DNA of 64,000 bases from positions 9,738 to 73,737 of the forward strand of contig JAEEII010000066.1 of NCBI GenBank assembly GCA_016281295.1. Reading direction: 5' to 3'. Position numbers and translations under genes: made by a program. The notes beneath the pieces were generated by a model. That model saw only the letters and a list, made by a program, of their open reading frames with translations. It did no database searches and was not told the origin of the DNA. The DNA comes from Bacteroidales bacterium (lineage in GTDB: Bacteria; Bacteroidota; Bacteroidia; Bacteroidales; F082). Of this stretch, positions 8,598 to 17,285 are shown piece after piece (the stretch's first letter is position 1; each line of letters opens with the position of its first letter).

Positions 8598-11500
8598 GTA
8601 AACGTGACGGTGCTGCCGTTACGGAGATAGATATATCCCTGGCCGGGTTTGAGGGATTGCAAGGTGCCTCTCCACTGGCCATCCAAAAAGGTGCTGTTCG
8701 ATTCCTGGCCTTTGATCATGTCGCCGTTGACAGGTGTCAGATTCACCAAGGCGTCCGCTATCGAAGTCTCTTTGTCAAGCAAGCAGCTGATCCAATTCCA
8801 ACCGTTAAACAGGGTGATGGGACAGTTGGCAGGATTCACTTTCCCTCCCTGAAGGGTCACATCCGCCTCCTCTCCTACCATAATCAGATACATCTGCTTG
8901 TTAGAAAGGTCGCGTAACACTCCCGTCCAGATGTGATTGTTCAGATTGGCGAAACCGCCACCCTGCGATTTGATCATGGCCGTGGATGAGGTGGCCGCGA
9001 TGCAGTTCTCGATGGCTTCAAGGCTTCCATCGTGGTATTCCATGTAGCTGGAATACCAATTCCACCCCGGGACAAGATGCGCCACATGCCCTGACTGATG
9101 CAGGATGATCTGGTTCTTCACAGTCAGCAAGGTGCCTGTTTGATTAACGGGATTCAAGGGGTCGAAGTCATCATTGTCGCTATAGACACGGAGGGCTTGG
9201 GTGCCATTCGTGTTGAACACACGGCATGACAAATGCGGAGCGTTACTCCAATTACCCGTATTATCATCCACGATGAGCGCGAGGTTTGAAACCCCGTCGT
9301 AGTCGAACGGCGTGTCGAACACTATCTCCGTCCAAGCACCCTTTGTCAACGACACCTCTCCACTGAACACGCGGTCGTCTTCTGTGGTACTGATCCAGTC
9401 CAGATTATTTTCAAAACACACCTTACTAGTTGGCACCAGATAGATGTCGAAGTTCCTCGTCTTAGTCTCTCCTCCATTGAAAAACGAGAGGCTGCTGATT
9501 GAGCCCTCCTCGCCTATCTCATCCGCTGTGTAAATCTGCTGCGTCAAGGAATATTTGTAATAGCTGTAGCTCGGCACCCATTCATTGGTAAGGTTAGCGG
9601 AACCATCGCCGATGTAACGTCCATCAATAGGCTCAAAATGAGCCACATACTCAACGTTTTCGTTCGATATGAAAGAGTAAGGTGACAAAGCGCTGACATA
9701 TTCTCCGTCCTTGGTCCAATACAGGAACGTGTAACCCTCGGCGGGTTCAGCACTCAGCGCAACTTGTTCATTTTTGAAGTAAACCCCTGAACCCGTGACG
9801 TTTCCACCTTCTTCAGGATCAGCCGATACGGTCACTGAGTAATAGGTGTTGATGAAAGAAGTCCCCACCCAGTTGCTAAAGTTAATCCCGTCACCACAGC
9901 TGGAACGCACCTCCACATAATACTCCTTGGCGGGTTCAAGACCGTTTAAGAGATAAGAGGTGTCATTGATATCCGTAATGACCACCGCATTCTCGGACAT
10001 ACCATAATGAACATCATCCACAAGGAGGGCATATTGGTCATAACAGTTGAAATGTCGGATGGCGATATAGCCTGTTTGGCCCGCATAATCGCTCAAGTCA
10101 ACGCTGTACTCATACCAAGCACCTAAGGCGCGGTCTTTGGCGGTCATCGTCCACTCCTTAACGGTCACGAAATCAGCAACATTGGTCTGGCTACCCGTGG
10201 AGACCGCGACGCCGAAATGTTCAGCTGCGTACGCGTGATTATAGGCGCAAGCCCAGAATGAAAACACGTCGCCAAGCTCAACGAGCGGCATCACCAGATA
10301 ATTATCCGGATGCAGCCCAACATTCGCGTAACTCTGAGATGCGACACAGTTTGAGGACTCATGCCCAGTAGCGTTATTATACATCGTATTCATCATACCC
10401 CAGTTGTACCCGTCACCATCTGCATCGATGGTAATCCATCCTTCGGGGATGCCGTTCTCAAAACCTTGGGTGCTGGTATTCTCATAATACCTTAACTCAA
10501 ACCAGTCGTTGTCGGAAGTCCAGCTGACGGTCACCTCGTCGGGACCAGGATTGGTGACGTGGACATTCTCGGGATCCTGGGCACAGTGGTCCACTTGCAG
10601 AAGGAGCTGGTTCTTCTCCATCATTACCACACCTTCATAGTTTTTCGGATTGAACGGGTCATAGTCAACACCATCGCTATAGATACGCAGCGTCTGGCTT
10701 GGAGCATTAAACACGCGGCAGCTCAAATGAGGGGAATTAGACCATGAACCTGTGTTATCATCGGTGGTCAGGACCAGGTTGGAGATGCCGTCATAAACAA
10801 ACGGCGTGTCAAATTCAATGACAGTCCACAAGCCACCCGTCATATTCACGGTTCCGCTAAACACCTTGTCGCTCGGGGACACTGGTTCCCAATCGGAGTT
10901 TCCTGTGAAGTCACTTCTCCCCGTATGATTCAGGTAGAAGTCATAGGTACGGGTTTTCTTGGCACCTTCATTATAAAAAGCCATGCTGGTGATGATGCCT
11001 GCGGGGCCAATCTCATCGGGTGTATAAATCTGTTGGGTAAGGGAATAGTTGTAATACGAGTAACTCGGAAGATAGTCGCTGGATGCAGACCCGCCGTCAC
11101 CGATGATGACAGCACCCTCGGGCAAGTAAGTCACTATAACGGATTCTGATGTTAATGAAAAAAGTCCGTTAGCGTCAACACTTTTCAAAAAATAGGTATA
11201 TCGTCCGTATGGAAGGCCACTGTCGATATAGGAAGTCTCTGTGGTGTTGTCAATTTGATGCCCATCCCTGTAGATGTTATACGATACCGCATTGGCAGCC
11301 GCATCCCATGACAAAAGGACATTATCGCCTTCTAATGTCGCCACAAGGTTGGTTGGGGCCTCGCAATCACCCGAAGCGCCATACCTGAAGGAGATGGTGT
11401 TTCCCGCGCTGGTGATGTCGTAAATGGCGAAATCATAGTCAAGGGTACCATCAGTGAGAAACGGGTAGGCTTCCGTGGAGAAATTGAAGTCTGTTCTTCC

Positions 11501-12919
11501 GACATCCGAACTGAAATAAGCGTCATTCAGGTTGCCATTTTGAGAGACTGACCCATCAGGTCTGAAGACATAGACCTCATCAAAATAGCCGATGCTCGGA
11601 TTATAATCGGCATTACCAGAGAAACGAGTGTCGATACGATAGATAAGGAGTCCGGAACCCGGCAAAGCTGTTTCAAAGAGCGAGGTGTTGTCCCTATATT
11701 CCAGCACATAAAACTGGTCGGGGTCAGCCGTAGCAATTTTATAAGCCACATTGTCAGGAGAAGCAGAACTGATGGGGTTCAAGGTATAGACACCCGGCTC
11801 GGTAATCTCAGGGATCTCGTCAATCCAGTGTCCGTATTTCATCTTCATATAGGCCCCGCAATGCTGGGGTGGTGTGGCGTTGTTCTCCATGAGATCCCAG
11901 ATGCCGACGGCGGTGGGACCCGAGTAAGAATAATGATACAAGTCGGGGGCACTCAGCGAGTGGTTCATCTCGTGGCACATCGTGGAGGTGTTGAAATAGC
12001 CGCTTGCGTCGGCGAGCTGAAAGTTGAACGTCCACACTTGTTTTCCGTTGATAAGCACCGTCCTGTCGTAGAGCGCCCATTTATGAGGCCAGAGCAGGGA
12101 GTTCCATTCACCCACGGTGCCTTTCACGATGAAACAGATGTTATCGACATAGCCGTCCTCGTCATAATCGATGTTCAAGTCGGAGGGTATCGGATAATTG
12201 GCATTGACATACCGTACCGCTCTTTCCAGCAAAGAAAACTCGCGTTCCGCCCTATTGGAATCTTGATAACCATTCAGATTGGAATACTCGTCGTAGGGCT
12301 CGAAATAGCTGCGGGGATAGGTGTCTTGGTAAGAGATAATGTCCTCACCGTTGTGTCCTGGATAAAAGGTGGTAGGAATCTCAATGGCGCCGTAGGAAGC
12401 CGCTCTGAAGTAGGAACGCATGGAAATGGCACCATCCGACACATCGTTGAACATGTTGTCGATGGCCGAATAGGAGTTGGTGAGAGGCTCATCGTCGGAG
12501 AAGCGGATGAAGATCACCAGATTATTGAGAGTGCCATGGTTAGGGATATAGTCGCGGTGTTGGCGTTGTTTTTCAGGTTCTTTCCAGGCTTTTCTGCGCG
12601 CCATCCATTCATCGGGAGAGATGAGGGCGTAAGGTTGAAGGCCTTTGCTTGAGGGGTCATGCCTGCCTGCTACAAGGTTGGTTGCCACCAACTTACCATC
12701 ACGTTTTTCGGCATAGACATAATACCCTGTTTGGGGATGTCGCATGATGGTATATCCATTCTTGTCGTGCAGGTAGTTGAAGTATTCATCACCCGAGGCG
12801 AAGCAATACAAGGTAGTGCCGTCGGGTTGCGTTAGGGTCATCGGAATGTTTCTCAGGTAGGCCGCGTGAAGGGTGAGGCAGCAAAAGCCAAGCCATAGTA
12901 TCAACAATAATCTTTTCAT
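8567..12919 (-). CDS. M6-family (immune inhibitor A-like) secreted metalloprotease with adhesin modules
   Basis: A 1450-residue exported protein: signal peptide at 1-19, then an M6 catalytic domain with CHEMNHSLSAPD (315-326), a zinc HExxH motif followed by an aspartate. Downstream modules are an Fn3-like domain (about 518-598), a first copy of a 175-residue module (about 605-780), a second Fn3-like segment, a cleaved-adhesin/jelly-roll domain like those of gingipain adhesins (about 818-980), an InlB-type beta repeat (about 1028-1096), a second copy of the module (about 1103-1278) and two GWNW(Y/I)S modules to the end. It lacks the short sorting domain seen on the C10 and C25 proteases here, so its route to the surface is unclear. 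Probable role: digestion of and binding to host or dietary protein. Confidence 0.85.
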   Translation of the reverse strand: MKRLLLILWLGFCCLTLHAAYLRNIPMTLTQPDGTTLYCFASGDEYFNYLHDKNGYTIMRHPQTGYYVYAEKRDGKLVATNLVAGRHDPSSKGLQPYALISPDEWMARRKAWKEPEKQRQHRDYIPNHGTLNNLVIFIRFSDDEPLTNSYSAIDNMFNDVSDGAISMRSYFRAASYGAIEIPTTFYPGHNGEDIISYQDTYPRSYFEPYDEYSNLNGYQDSNRAEREFSLLERAVRYVNANYPIPSDLNIDYDEDGYVDNICFIVKGTVGEWNSLLWPHKWALYDRTVLINGKQVWTFNFQLADASGYFNTSTMCHEMNHSLSAPDLYHYSYSGPTAVGIWDLMENNATPPQHCGAYMKMKYGHWIDEIPEITEPGVYTLNPISSASPDNVAYKIATADPDQFYVLEYRDNTSLFETALPGSGLLIYRIDTRFSGNADYNPSIGYFDEVYVFRPDGSVSQNGNLNDAYFSSDVGRTDFNFSTEAYPFLTDGTLDYDFAIYDITSAGNTISFRYGASGDCEAPTNLVATLEGDNVLLSWDAAANAVSYNIYRDGHQIDNTTETSYIDSGLPYGRYTYFLKSVDANGLFSLTSESVIVTYLPEGAVIIGDGGSASSDYLPSYSYYNYSLTQQIYTPDEIGPAGIITSMAFYNEGAKKTRTYDFYLNHTGRSDFTGNSDWEPVSPSDKVFSGTVNMTGGLWTVIEFDTPFVYDGISNLVLTTDDNTGSWSNSPHLSCRVFNAPSQTLRIYSDGVDYDPFNPKNYEGVVMMEKNQLLLQVDHCAQDPENVHVTNPGPDEVTVSWTSDNDWFELRYYENTSTQGFENGIPEGWITIDADGDGYNWGMMNTMYNNATGHESSNCVASQSYANVGLHPDNYLVMPLVELGDVFSFWACAYNHAYAAEHFGVAVSTGSQTNVADFVTVKEWTMTAKDRALGAWYEYSVDLSDYAGQTGYIAIRHFNCYDQYALLVDDVHYGMSENAVVITDINDTSYLLNGLEPAKEYYVEVRSSCGDGINFSNWVGTSFINTYYSVTVSADPEEGGNVTGSGVYFKNEQVALSAEPAEGYTFLYWTKDGEYVSALSPYSFISNENVEYVAHFEPIDGRYIGDGSANLTNEWVPSYSYYKYSLTQQIYTADEIGEEGSISSLSFFNGGETKTRNFDIYLVPTSKVCFENNLDWISTTEDDRVFSGEVSLTKGAWTEIVFDTPFDYDGVSNLALIVDDNTGNWSNAPHLSCRVFNTNGTQALRVYSDNDDFDPLNPVNQTGTLLTVKNQIILHQSGHVAHLVPGWNWYSSYMEYHDGSLEAIENCIAATSSTAMIKSQGGGFANLNNHIWTGVLRDLSNKQMYLIMVGEEADVTLQGGKVNPANCPITLFNGWNWISCLLDKETSIADALVNLTPVNGDMIKGQESNSTFLDGQWRGTLQSLKPGQGYIYLRNGSTVTFTYPSTVTPQR

Positions 12920-12958
12920 ATTCTCCTTGATTTAATGATTCACAAGAAATCGAGGTGG

Positions 12959-12966
12959 CAAAAATA
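12959..12966 (-). promoter_or_regulatory. -7 promoter element for the M6 protease gene
   Basis: TATTTTTG on the minus strand, 39 bases before the ATG at 12919. Confidence 0.5.
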
Positions 12967-13000
12967 ATAAAAAAATTAAGAATTTCACAAAATACTCCAT

Positions 13001-13031
13001 ACACAAAACTTTGCGCAATGAATTACTATTG
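13001..13031 (+). repeat. 31-bp direct repeat, left copy
   Basis: Matches 14789-14819 at 26 of 31 positions in the same orientation; shared core TTGCGC then ATGAATTAC. The two copies bracket the broken ATPase/nuclease-like gene and each lies about 40-45 bases upstream of a TATCTTTG element. Confidence 0.7.
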
Positions 13032-13075
13032 AAAATAATTCAATAAAATAATCCTTGTGGATTAAAAAAAGTTTC

Positions 13076-13083
13076 TATCTTTG
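13076..13083 (+). promoter_or_regulatory. -7 promoter element for the broken ATPase/nuclease-like gene
   Basis: TATCTTTG followed by CA, 27 bases before the ATG at 13111. Confidence 0.6.
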
Positions 13084-13110
13084 CATCGTCAACCTAAAAA
13101 GGACATTGCC

Positions 13111-14697
13111 ATGGAACCCATGAGACTCTACACCGCAGGCATCGCCGACTTCGAGCGCATCCGTCAGGATGGACGAGTCTATATCGATAAGACCGACCTG
13201 ATTTATCGTTTGACGAAAGAATTGAAATTTGTCTTCCTTAACCGCCCGAGGAGGTTTGGCAAAAGCTTGCTGTGCAGCACCTTGAAATATTACTTTCAAG
13301 GAAGAAAAGATTTGTTTGAGGGTTTGGCCATGGGCGAATTGGAAAAGGACTGGAAACAGTATCCTGTGCTGCATTTCGACATGAGTGCCTGCAAGAACAA
13401 AGAGCGGATCAGTCAAATCGCAGAGGAATTGAACAGTCAGTTGGATGATTTTGAGCGAAAGTATAAAAGAGAAAAAAGCGAGGGAACTCCTGGCACACGG
13501 TTTAAAAACTTGATCAAAGGTCTTCATGAGGATACAGGACTTAAGACGGTCGTCATCATAGATGAATACGATGCTCCCCTGCTCGACTACCTCCACCAAC
13601 CCGAGGCGCTGAAAGAGGTGCGACGAATCATGCAGGAGTTTTACCAGATGGTCAAGGTATGTGATGCGGACGAGCAATTCGTCTTTATCACGGGCATTAC
13701 CAAATTCAGCCAATTGAGCATTTTTTCCACCATCAACAACCTTCGCAACATCTCCATGCATCCGCATTATTCCTCACTCTGCGGTATCACTAAACAAGAG
13801 CTGTTGGAACATTTCGCACACGATATTGAAGAGTTGGCTCAACAATACCATTGCTCTTACGACGAGATGGTTGCCATGCTGAAACAGCAATATGACGGTT
13901 ATCATTTCTGCGACCAGTCCGAAGACATATACAATCCTTTTAGTTTGATGAATGTGTTTTTGGACAAGAGATTGAATAGTTAATGGTTCTCCTCCGGCAC
14001 TCCCACCTTCCTCTTCGAGGAGATGAAACGCTTCAACACCGACCTTCTCTCTTTGGAGAAACTTGAAGTCCCTGCCACCCAGTTCGACACCCCTACCGAG
14101 GGCATGACCTCTGCCCTGCCCCTCCTCTACCAAAGCGGCTACCTCACCATCAAGGGCTATGACTTCCACCGCAATAAATACACTCTCGACTTCCCCAATG
14201 GCGAAGTCAAGGTCGGGTTCATGGAGAACTTCCTCACCCGCATGATGAACATCCATAACAGCGACCCAAGAGGGTTTGCCGATGACTTCTATGCCTACCT
14301 CCTCGACCATGACCTTGACAAGGCTATGCGGGCTATGCAGGCTTTTTTCGCCTCCATCCCATACCTTGACTACGGAGAGAAAGAATTGGATGAGATCACC
14401 AAATATGAGGCATATTATGAGACCCTCACCTACGTCGTGTTCTCTGTCTTCAACTGCCGCACCTTCACGCAGGTCAAGGTGGCTCGTGGAAGAACCGACG
14501 TGGTGGTCTTCATGCCTGATGCCACCTACGTGATGGAACTCAAGATGCGGGAGTCGGCACAGGAAGCCCTCGAACAGATCAACTCCAAGGACTACGCCAT
14601 ACCTTATCAGAATAGCGGTAAACCAGTGGTGAAGATAGGGATTGCGTTCTCGCAGGAGACGAAGACGGTGAGAGAGTGGAAAATTGAAAGTGATTGA
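13111..14697 (+). pseudogene. AAA-ATPase-like / PD-(D/E)XK nuclease-like protein, interrupted by an in-frame TAA
   Basis: Homologue of the intact gene at 48628-50226. The N-terminal part has the family's NRPRRFGKSLL phosphate-binding-like motif, VVIIDEYDAPLLD (Walker B-like) and FITGITKFSQLSIFSTINN; the C-terminal part ends with a nuclease-like core, GRTDVVVF then YVMELKM (a D...ExK pattern). At codon 291 (13981-13983) a TAA stands where the intact paralogue has tyrosine (NYWFESG against NS-stop-WFSSG), and the same frame continues uninterrupted to 14697. One base change therefore explains the break. Base composition changes at the same point: A/T-rich codons before it, C-ending codons after it. 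A separate C-terminal product could start at the ATG at 14023. Function of this family, abundant in Bacteroidota, is unknown. Confidence 0.85.
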
Positions 14698-14702
14698 TAA
14701 AA

Positions 14703-14768
14703 ATCGAAAAACACGAAAAGCACGAAAAAATAGGAAGAAAAACTTTCGTTTATTTCGTGGTTTTCGAT
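14703..14768 (+). terminator. Large inverted repeat after the broken gene
   Basis: Arms 14703-14727 and 14744-14768 pair at 21 of 25 positions, with a 16-base loop; both arms contain CACGAAA-type words. It starts six bases after the stop codon. There is no T-tract, so it may be an attenuator-like or repeat-derived hairpin rather than a classical terminator. Confidence 0.45.
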
Positions 14769-14788
14769 GTTCAAAAATTATTTGGCCA

Positions 14789-14819
14789 ACACGAAACGTT
14801 GCGCGATGAATTACGGTTG
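14789..14819 (+). repeat. 31-bp direct repeat, right copy
   Basis: Same-orientation copy of 13001-13031 (26/31). It lies between the hairpin of the broken gene and the promoter of the phosphate module. Confidence 0.7.
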
Positions 14820-14836
14820 GGCAAAATGTGTTTTTT

Positions 14837-14866
14837 TTTGTATTTATAAAAAAAGGATTATCTTTG
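14837..14866 (+). promoter_or_regulatory. Promoter of the DUF47-PiT-DUF47 operon
   Basis: TTTG at 14837-14840 and TATCTTTG at 14859-14866 with an 18-base spacer; the first gene starts at 14895. Confidence 0.6.
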
Positions 14867-14894
14867 TGCCATCATTCATAACCATTTTGAAGCA

Positions 14895-15542
14895 ATGGCA
14901 CTGAACAACCTTTTCACCAAGGGAACACGCGACAAGCACTTCTTCCCTATTTACATCAAGCAGGCCGAGACTGCTCAGATCGCGGCCAAATACCTTCAAG
15001 AATTAGTGAAATCAGAAGACCCCGAGGAGCGCAAACTGCTCACCCGCATGATCAAGAAACAAGAGACCACGGGCGACGAGTTGCAACGTGACTTTTATAT
15101 GGAGCTCAACAGCGCCTTCGTCACGCCTTTCGAACGGGAGGACATGAACGACCTCGCCATGTCACTCGACCGTTTCCTCGACTTCATCAACCACTCGGCC
15201 AAGACCATCCTGATGTACCACCCCAAACGCATCGACAAGCAGATCAAGGAGATCGTCGATAACATCGTGGAGGACTCCTCCCTGATGATCGAGCTGTTCA
15301 CCAACCTCGAAGACTTCAACAGCAGGCTTCAAGAGGTGACCGAGCTGTGTCAGAAGATCACCCATATCGAGCATGTGGTCGATGACATCTATGGCGACTA
15401 CATCTCCTACCTGTTCAGCAACGAGAAAGACGAGATCGAGTTGCTGAAATACAAAGAGATCTCGCAAGTGGTGGAAGACACCACCGACCGCGCCAAGGAC
15501 GTGGCCGACACCGTGAAATGTCTGATTATAAAACAATCGTGA
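14895..15542 (+). CDS. DUF47/PhoU-like regulator of phosphate transport (first copy)
   Basis: A 215-residue all-helical protein of the DUF47 (PhoU-like, formerly YkaA) family, which accompanies low-affinity phosphate transporters and is thought to control them. Visible family traits are the N-terminal FFPIYIKQAETA, regularly spaced acidic and basic helices, and the IEHVVDDIYGDYISYLF segment near residue 157, resembling PhoU metal-binding helices. Its TGA stop shares bases with the ATG of the transporter gene (TGATG at 15540-15544), so translation of the two is probably coupled. The third gene of the operon is a second DUF47 protein with clearly different sequence. Confidence 0.9.
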   Translation: MALNNLFTKGTRDKHFFPIYIKQAETAQIAAKYLQELVKSEDPEERKLLTRMIKKQETTGDELQRDFYMELNSAFVTPFEREDMNDLAMSLDRFLDFINHSAKTILMYHPKRIDKQIKEIVDNIVEDSSLMIELFTNLEDFNSRLQEVTELCQKITHIEHVVDDIYGDYISYLFSNEKDEIELLKYKEISQVVEDTTDRAKDVADTVKCLIIKQS

Positions 15543-16612
15543 TGAACCTCCTTACCATAGCCATCATCCTCTCGATCCTTCTGGCTTTCGTCTTCACCTT
15601 CCTCAACGGCATGAACGACGCGGCCAACTCGATATCGACCATCATCGCCACCAAGGTGATGACCCCGATCCAAGCCATCATCTGGGCCTCGTTTTGGGAG
15701 TTCACCGCGTTTATCATCATCCGTGTGGTACTCAACCAGCAGTTCGCGGTGGGTAACACCATGGCCAACTTCGCCGACCAGTCGGTGATCAACCCTTACC
15801 TCATCCTCTCGGCGCTCATCGGCGCGGCCATCTGGGTGGCCATCTGCACCAAGAGCGGCATGCCCATCTCCACCTCGCACGCCCTCATCGGCGGCATCAT
15901 CGGCGCGGCCTGGTTCGTCAACGGCAACGAGGTGCTGCACGCCAAGCCCATCATCTTGACGCTGGCGTTCATCGTGTTATCGCCTTTAATCGGACTCTTC
16001 CTCGGCTTCCTGCTGGAATGTCTGTTACTTAAAATCTGCAAGAACAAGGCTCGCAAGAAGGTAGAGAAAGCCTTCAAGGGCTTGCAATACTGCTCCACTG
16101 CGCTGTTCTGCATCGGCCATGGCTCCAACGACGCGCCCAAGACCATGGGTATCATCGCCGTTCTGATGGCCAGCGTATTCGCCACCCCGGGTGTGGGACA
16201 AGGCATGCAGGACTTCATCTCGGTGTTCTACGACCACAGCCAGGGATTCCACATCCCCGACACCTTAGCTATTATCTGTTACATCATCATGTCGCTCGGC
16301 ATCCTCATCGGAGGCTGGGGCGTCATCAAGACCATGGGCGGCGGCCTCTCTAAGATCAACCCGATCCGCGGTTTCTCTGCCGAGTTCGCCGGAGCCACCA
16401 CCCTCATCGCCACTTCGTTCCTCGGCATCCCCGTCAGCACCACCCATACCATCACGGGCGGCGTCATCGGTGTGGGACTCACCGAAGGGGTGAAATCCGT
16501 CAAATGGGTCACCGCCAAACGCATCGTGTGGTCATGGATCCTCACCATCCCCGTGCCACTGGTGATCAGCGGCCTGCTCAACCTCTTGTTAAACCTCTGT
16601 TTCCCGCTGTGA
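15542..16612 (+). CDS. pit: Inorganic phosphate transporter, PiT family
   Basis: Low-affinity phosphate permease of 356 residues in the cytoplasmic membrane, probably driven by protons or sodium. Both PiT signature halves are present: FTFLNGMNDAANSISTIIAT near the N-terminus, and IGHGSNDAPKTMGIIA then STTHTITGGVIGVG in the second half, with ten or so hydrophobic segments. The start is the ATG overlapping the upstream stop codon; an in-frame alternative at 15518 would overlap the DUF47 gene by 25 bases and adds no transporter sequence. Two DUF47 genes flank it directly, upstream with overlap and downstream after one base, which supports their being its partner subunits or regulators. Confidence 0.93.
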   Translation: MNLLTIAIILSILLAFVFTFLNGMNDAANSISTIIATKVMTPIQAIIWASFWEFTAFIIIRVVLNQQFAVGNTMANFADQSVINPYLILSALIGAAIWVAICTKSGMPISTSHALIGGIIGAAWFVNGNEVLHAKPIILTLAFIVLSPLIGLFLGFLLECLLLKICKNKARKKVEKAFKGLQYCSTALFCIGHGSNDAPKTMGIIAVLMASVFATPGVGQGMQDFISVFYDHSQGFHIPDTLAIICYIIMSLGILIGGWGVIKTMGGGLSKINPIRGFSAEFAGATTLIATSFLGIPVSTTHTITGGVIGVGLTEGVKSVKWVTAKRIVWSWILTIPVPLVISGLLNLLLNLCFPL

Positions 16613-16613
16613 T

Positions 16614-17267
16614 ATGAGCCTTAATTCTTTCTTCCAATATTTCGTCCCCAAAGAAGAACGTTTCTACCCGTTGTTCAGCCAGCAGGCCGACCACTTCGTG
16701 TCCGCCTCCACCGCCTTGCGCAAGATGATCCGGGCTAAAAACGAAAACGAGTCAGAAACCCTGAAAAAAGAAATCAAACGCTGCGAGACCAACGGTGACG
16801 AGGTGCTGAAACACATCTATGCCTTGCTCGGAAGCGCTGTGCTCACCCCCTTCGACCGTAGCGACGTCCATGAACTCGCCGAACGCATCGACAACCTGCT
16901 CGACCGACTCGACGACTGCGGCAACATCCTATACACCAGAAAGTTCCATGAATTCGACAACGCTGTCATCTCCATGACTGACAACATCTACTTCGCTTGC
17001 CAAAGCCTTCAACAGATCATCGCCGAACTCCCCTACCTCAACAACGGCAAGGGACGCGAGATCGCCCGGATGTGCAACGAGGTGAAGACCATCGAACATG
17101 AATGTGACGAAATTTATGGAAACTACATCTCCGACTTGTTCAGCCAACCCCTAAACTTGGTGGAAGTCATCAAACGCAAAGACCTCATCCAAGTGCTTGA
17201 AAACACCGCCAACGCCACCAAATACATCTCCGACCGCATTCGGAGCCTCCAAGCAAAATCAAGTTAA
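16614..17267 (+). CDS. DUF47/PhoU-like regulator of phosphate transport (second copy)
   Basis: A 217-residue helical protein of the same family as 14895-15542 but well diverged. The shared pattern is visible: FYPLFSQQADHFVSA at the N-terminus, VLTPFDRSDVHELAERIDNLLDRLDD in the middle (compare FVTPFEREDMNDLAMSLDRF) and TIEHECDEIYGNYISDLFS (compare HIEHVVDDIYGDYISYLFS). It follows the PiT gene after a single base and ends 18 bases before pncB. Having two unlike DUF47 proteins around one PiT suggests a hetero-oligomer or two regulatory inputs; this is inference. Confidence 0.9.
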   Translation: MSLNSFFQYFVPKEERFYPLFSQQADHFVSASTALRKMIRAKNENESETLKKEIKRCETNGDEVLKHIYALLGSAVLTPFDRSDVHELAERIDNLLDRLDDCGNILYTRKFHEFDNAVISMTDNIYFACQSLQQIIAELPYLNNGKGREIARMCNEVKTIEHECDEIYGNYISDLFSQPLNLVEVIKRKDLIQVLENTANATKYISDRIRSLQAKSS

Positions 17268-17285
17268 AAACAAAAAAAACACATC

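Noticed and set aside
13981..13983. Recoding of the TAA as an amino acid
   Set aside because: TAA has no known natural recoding in Bacteroidota, no other gene here has internal TAA, and a point mutation explains it.
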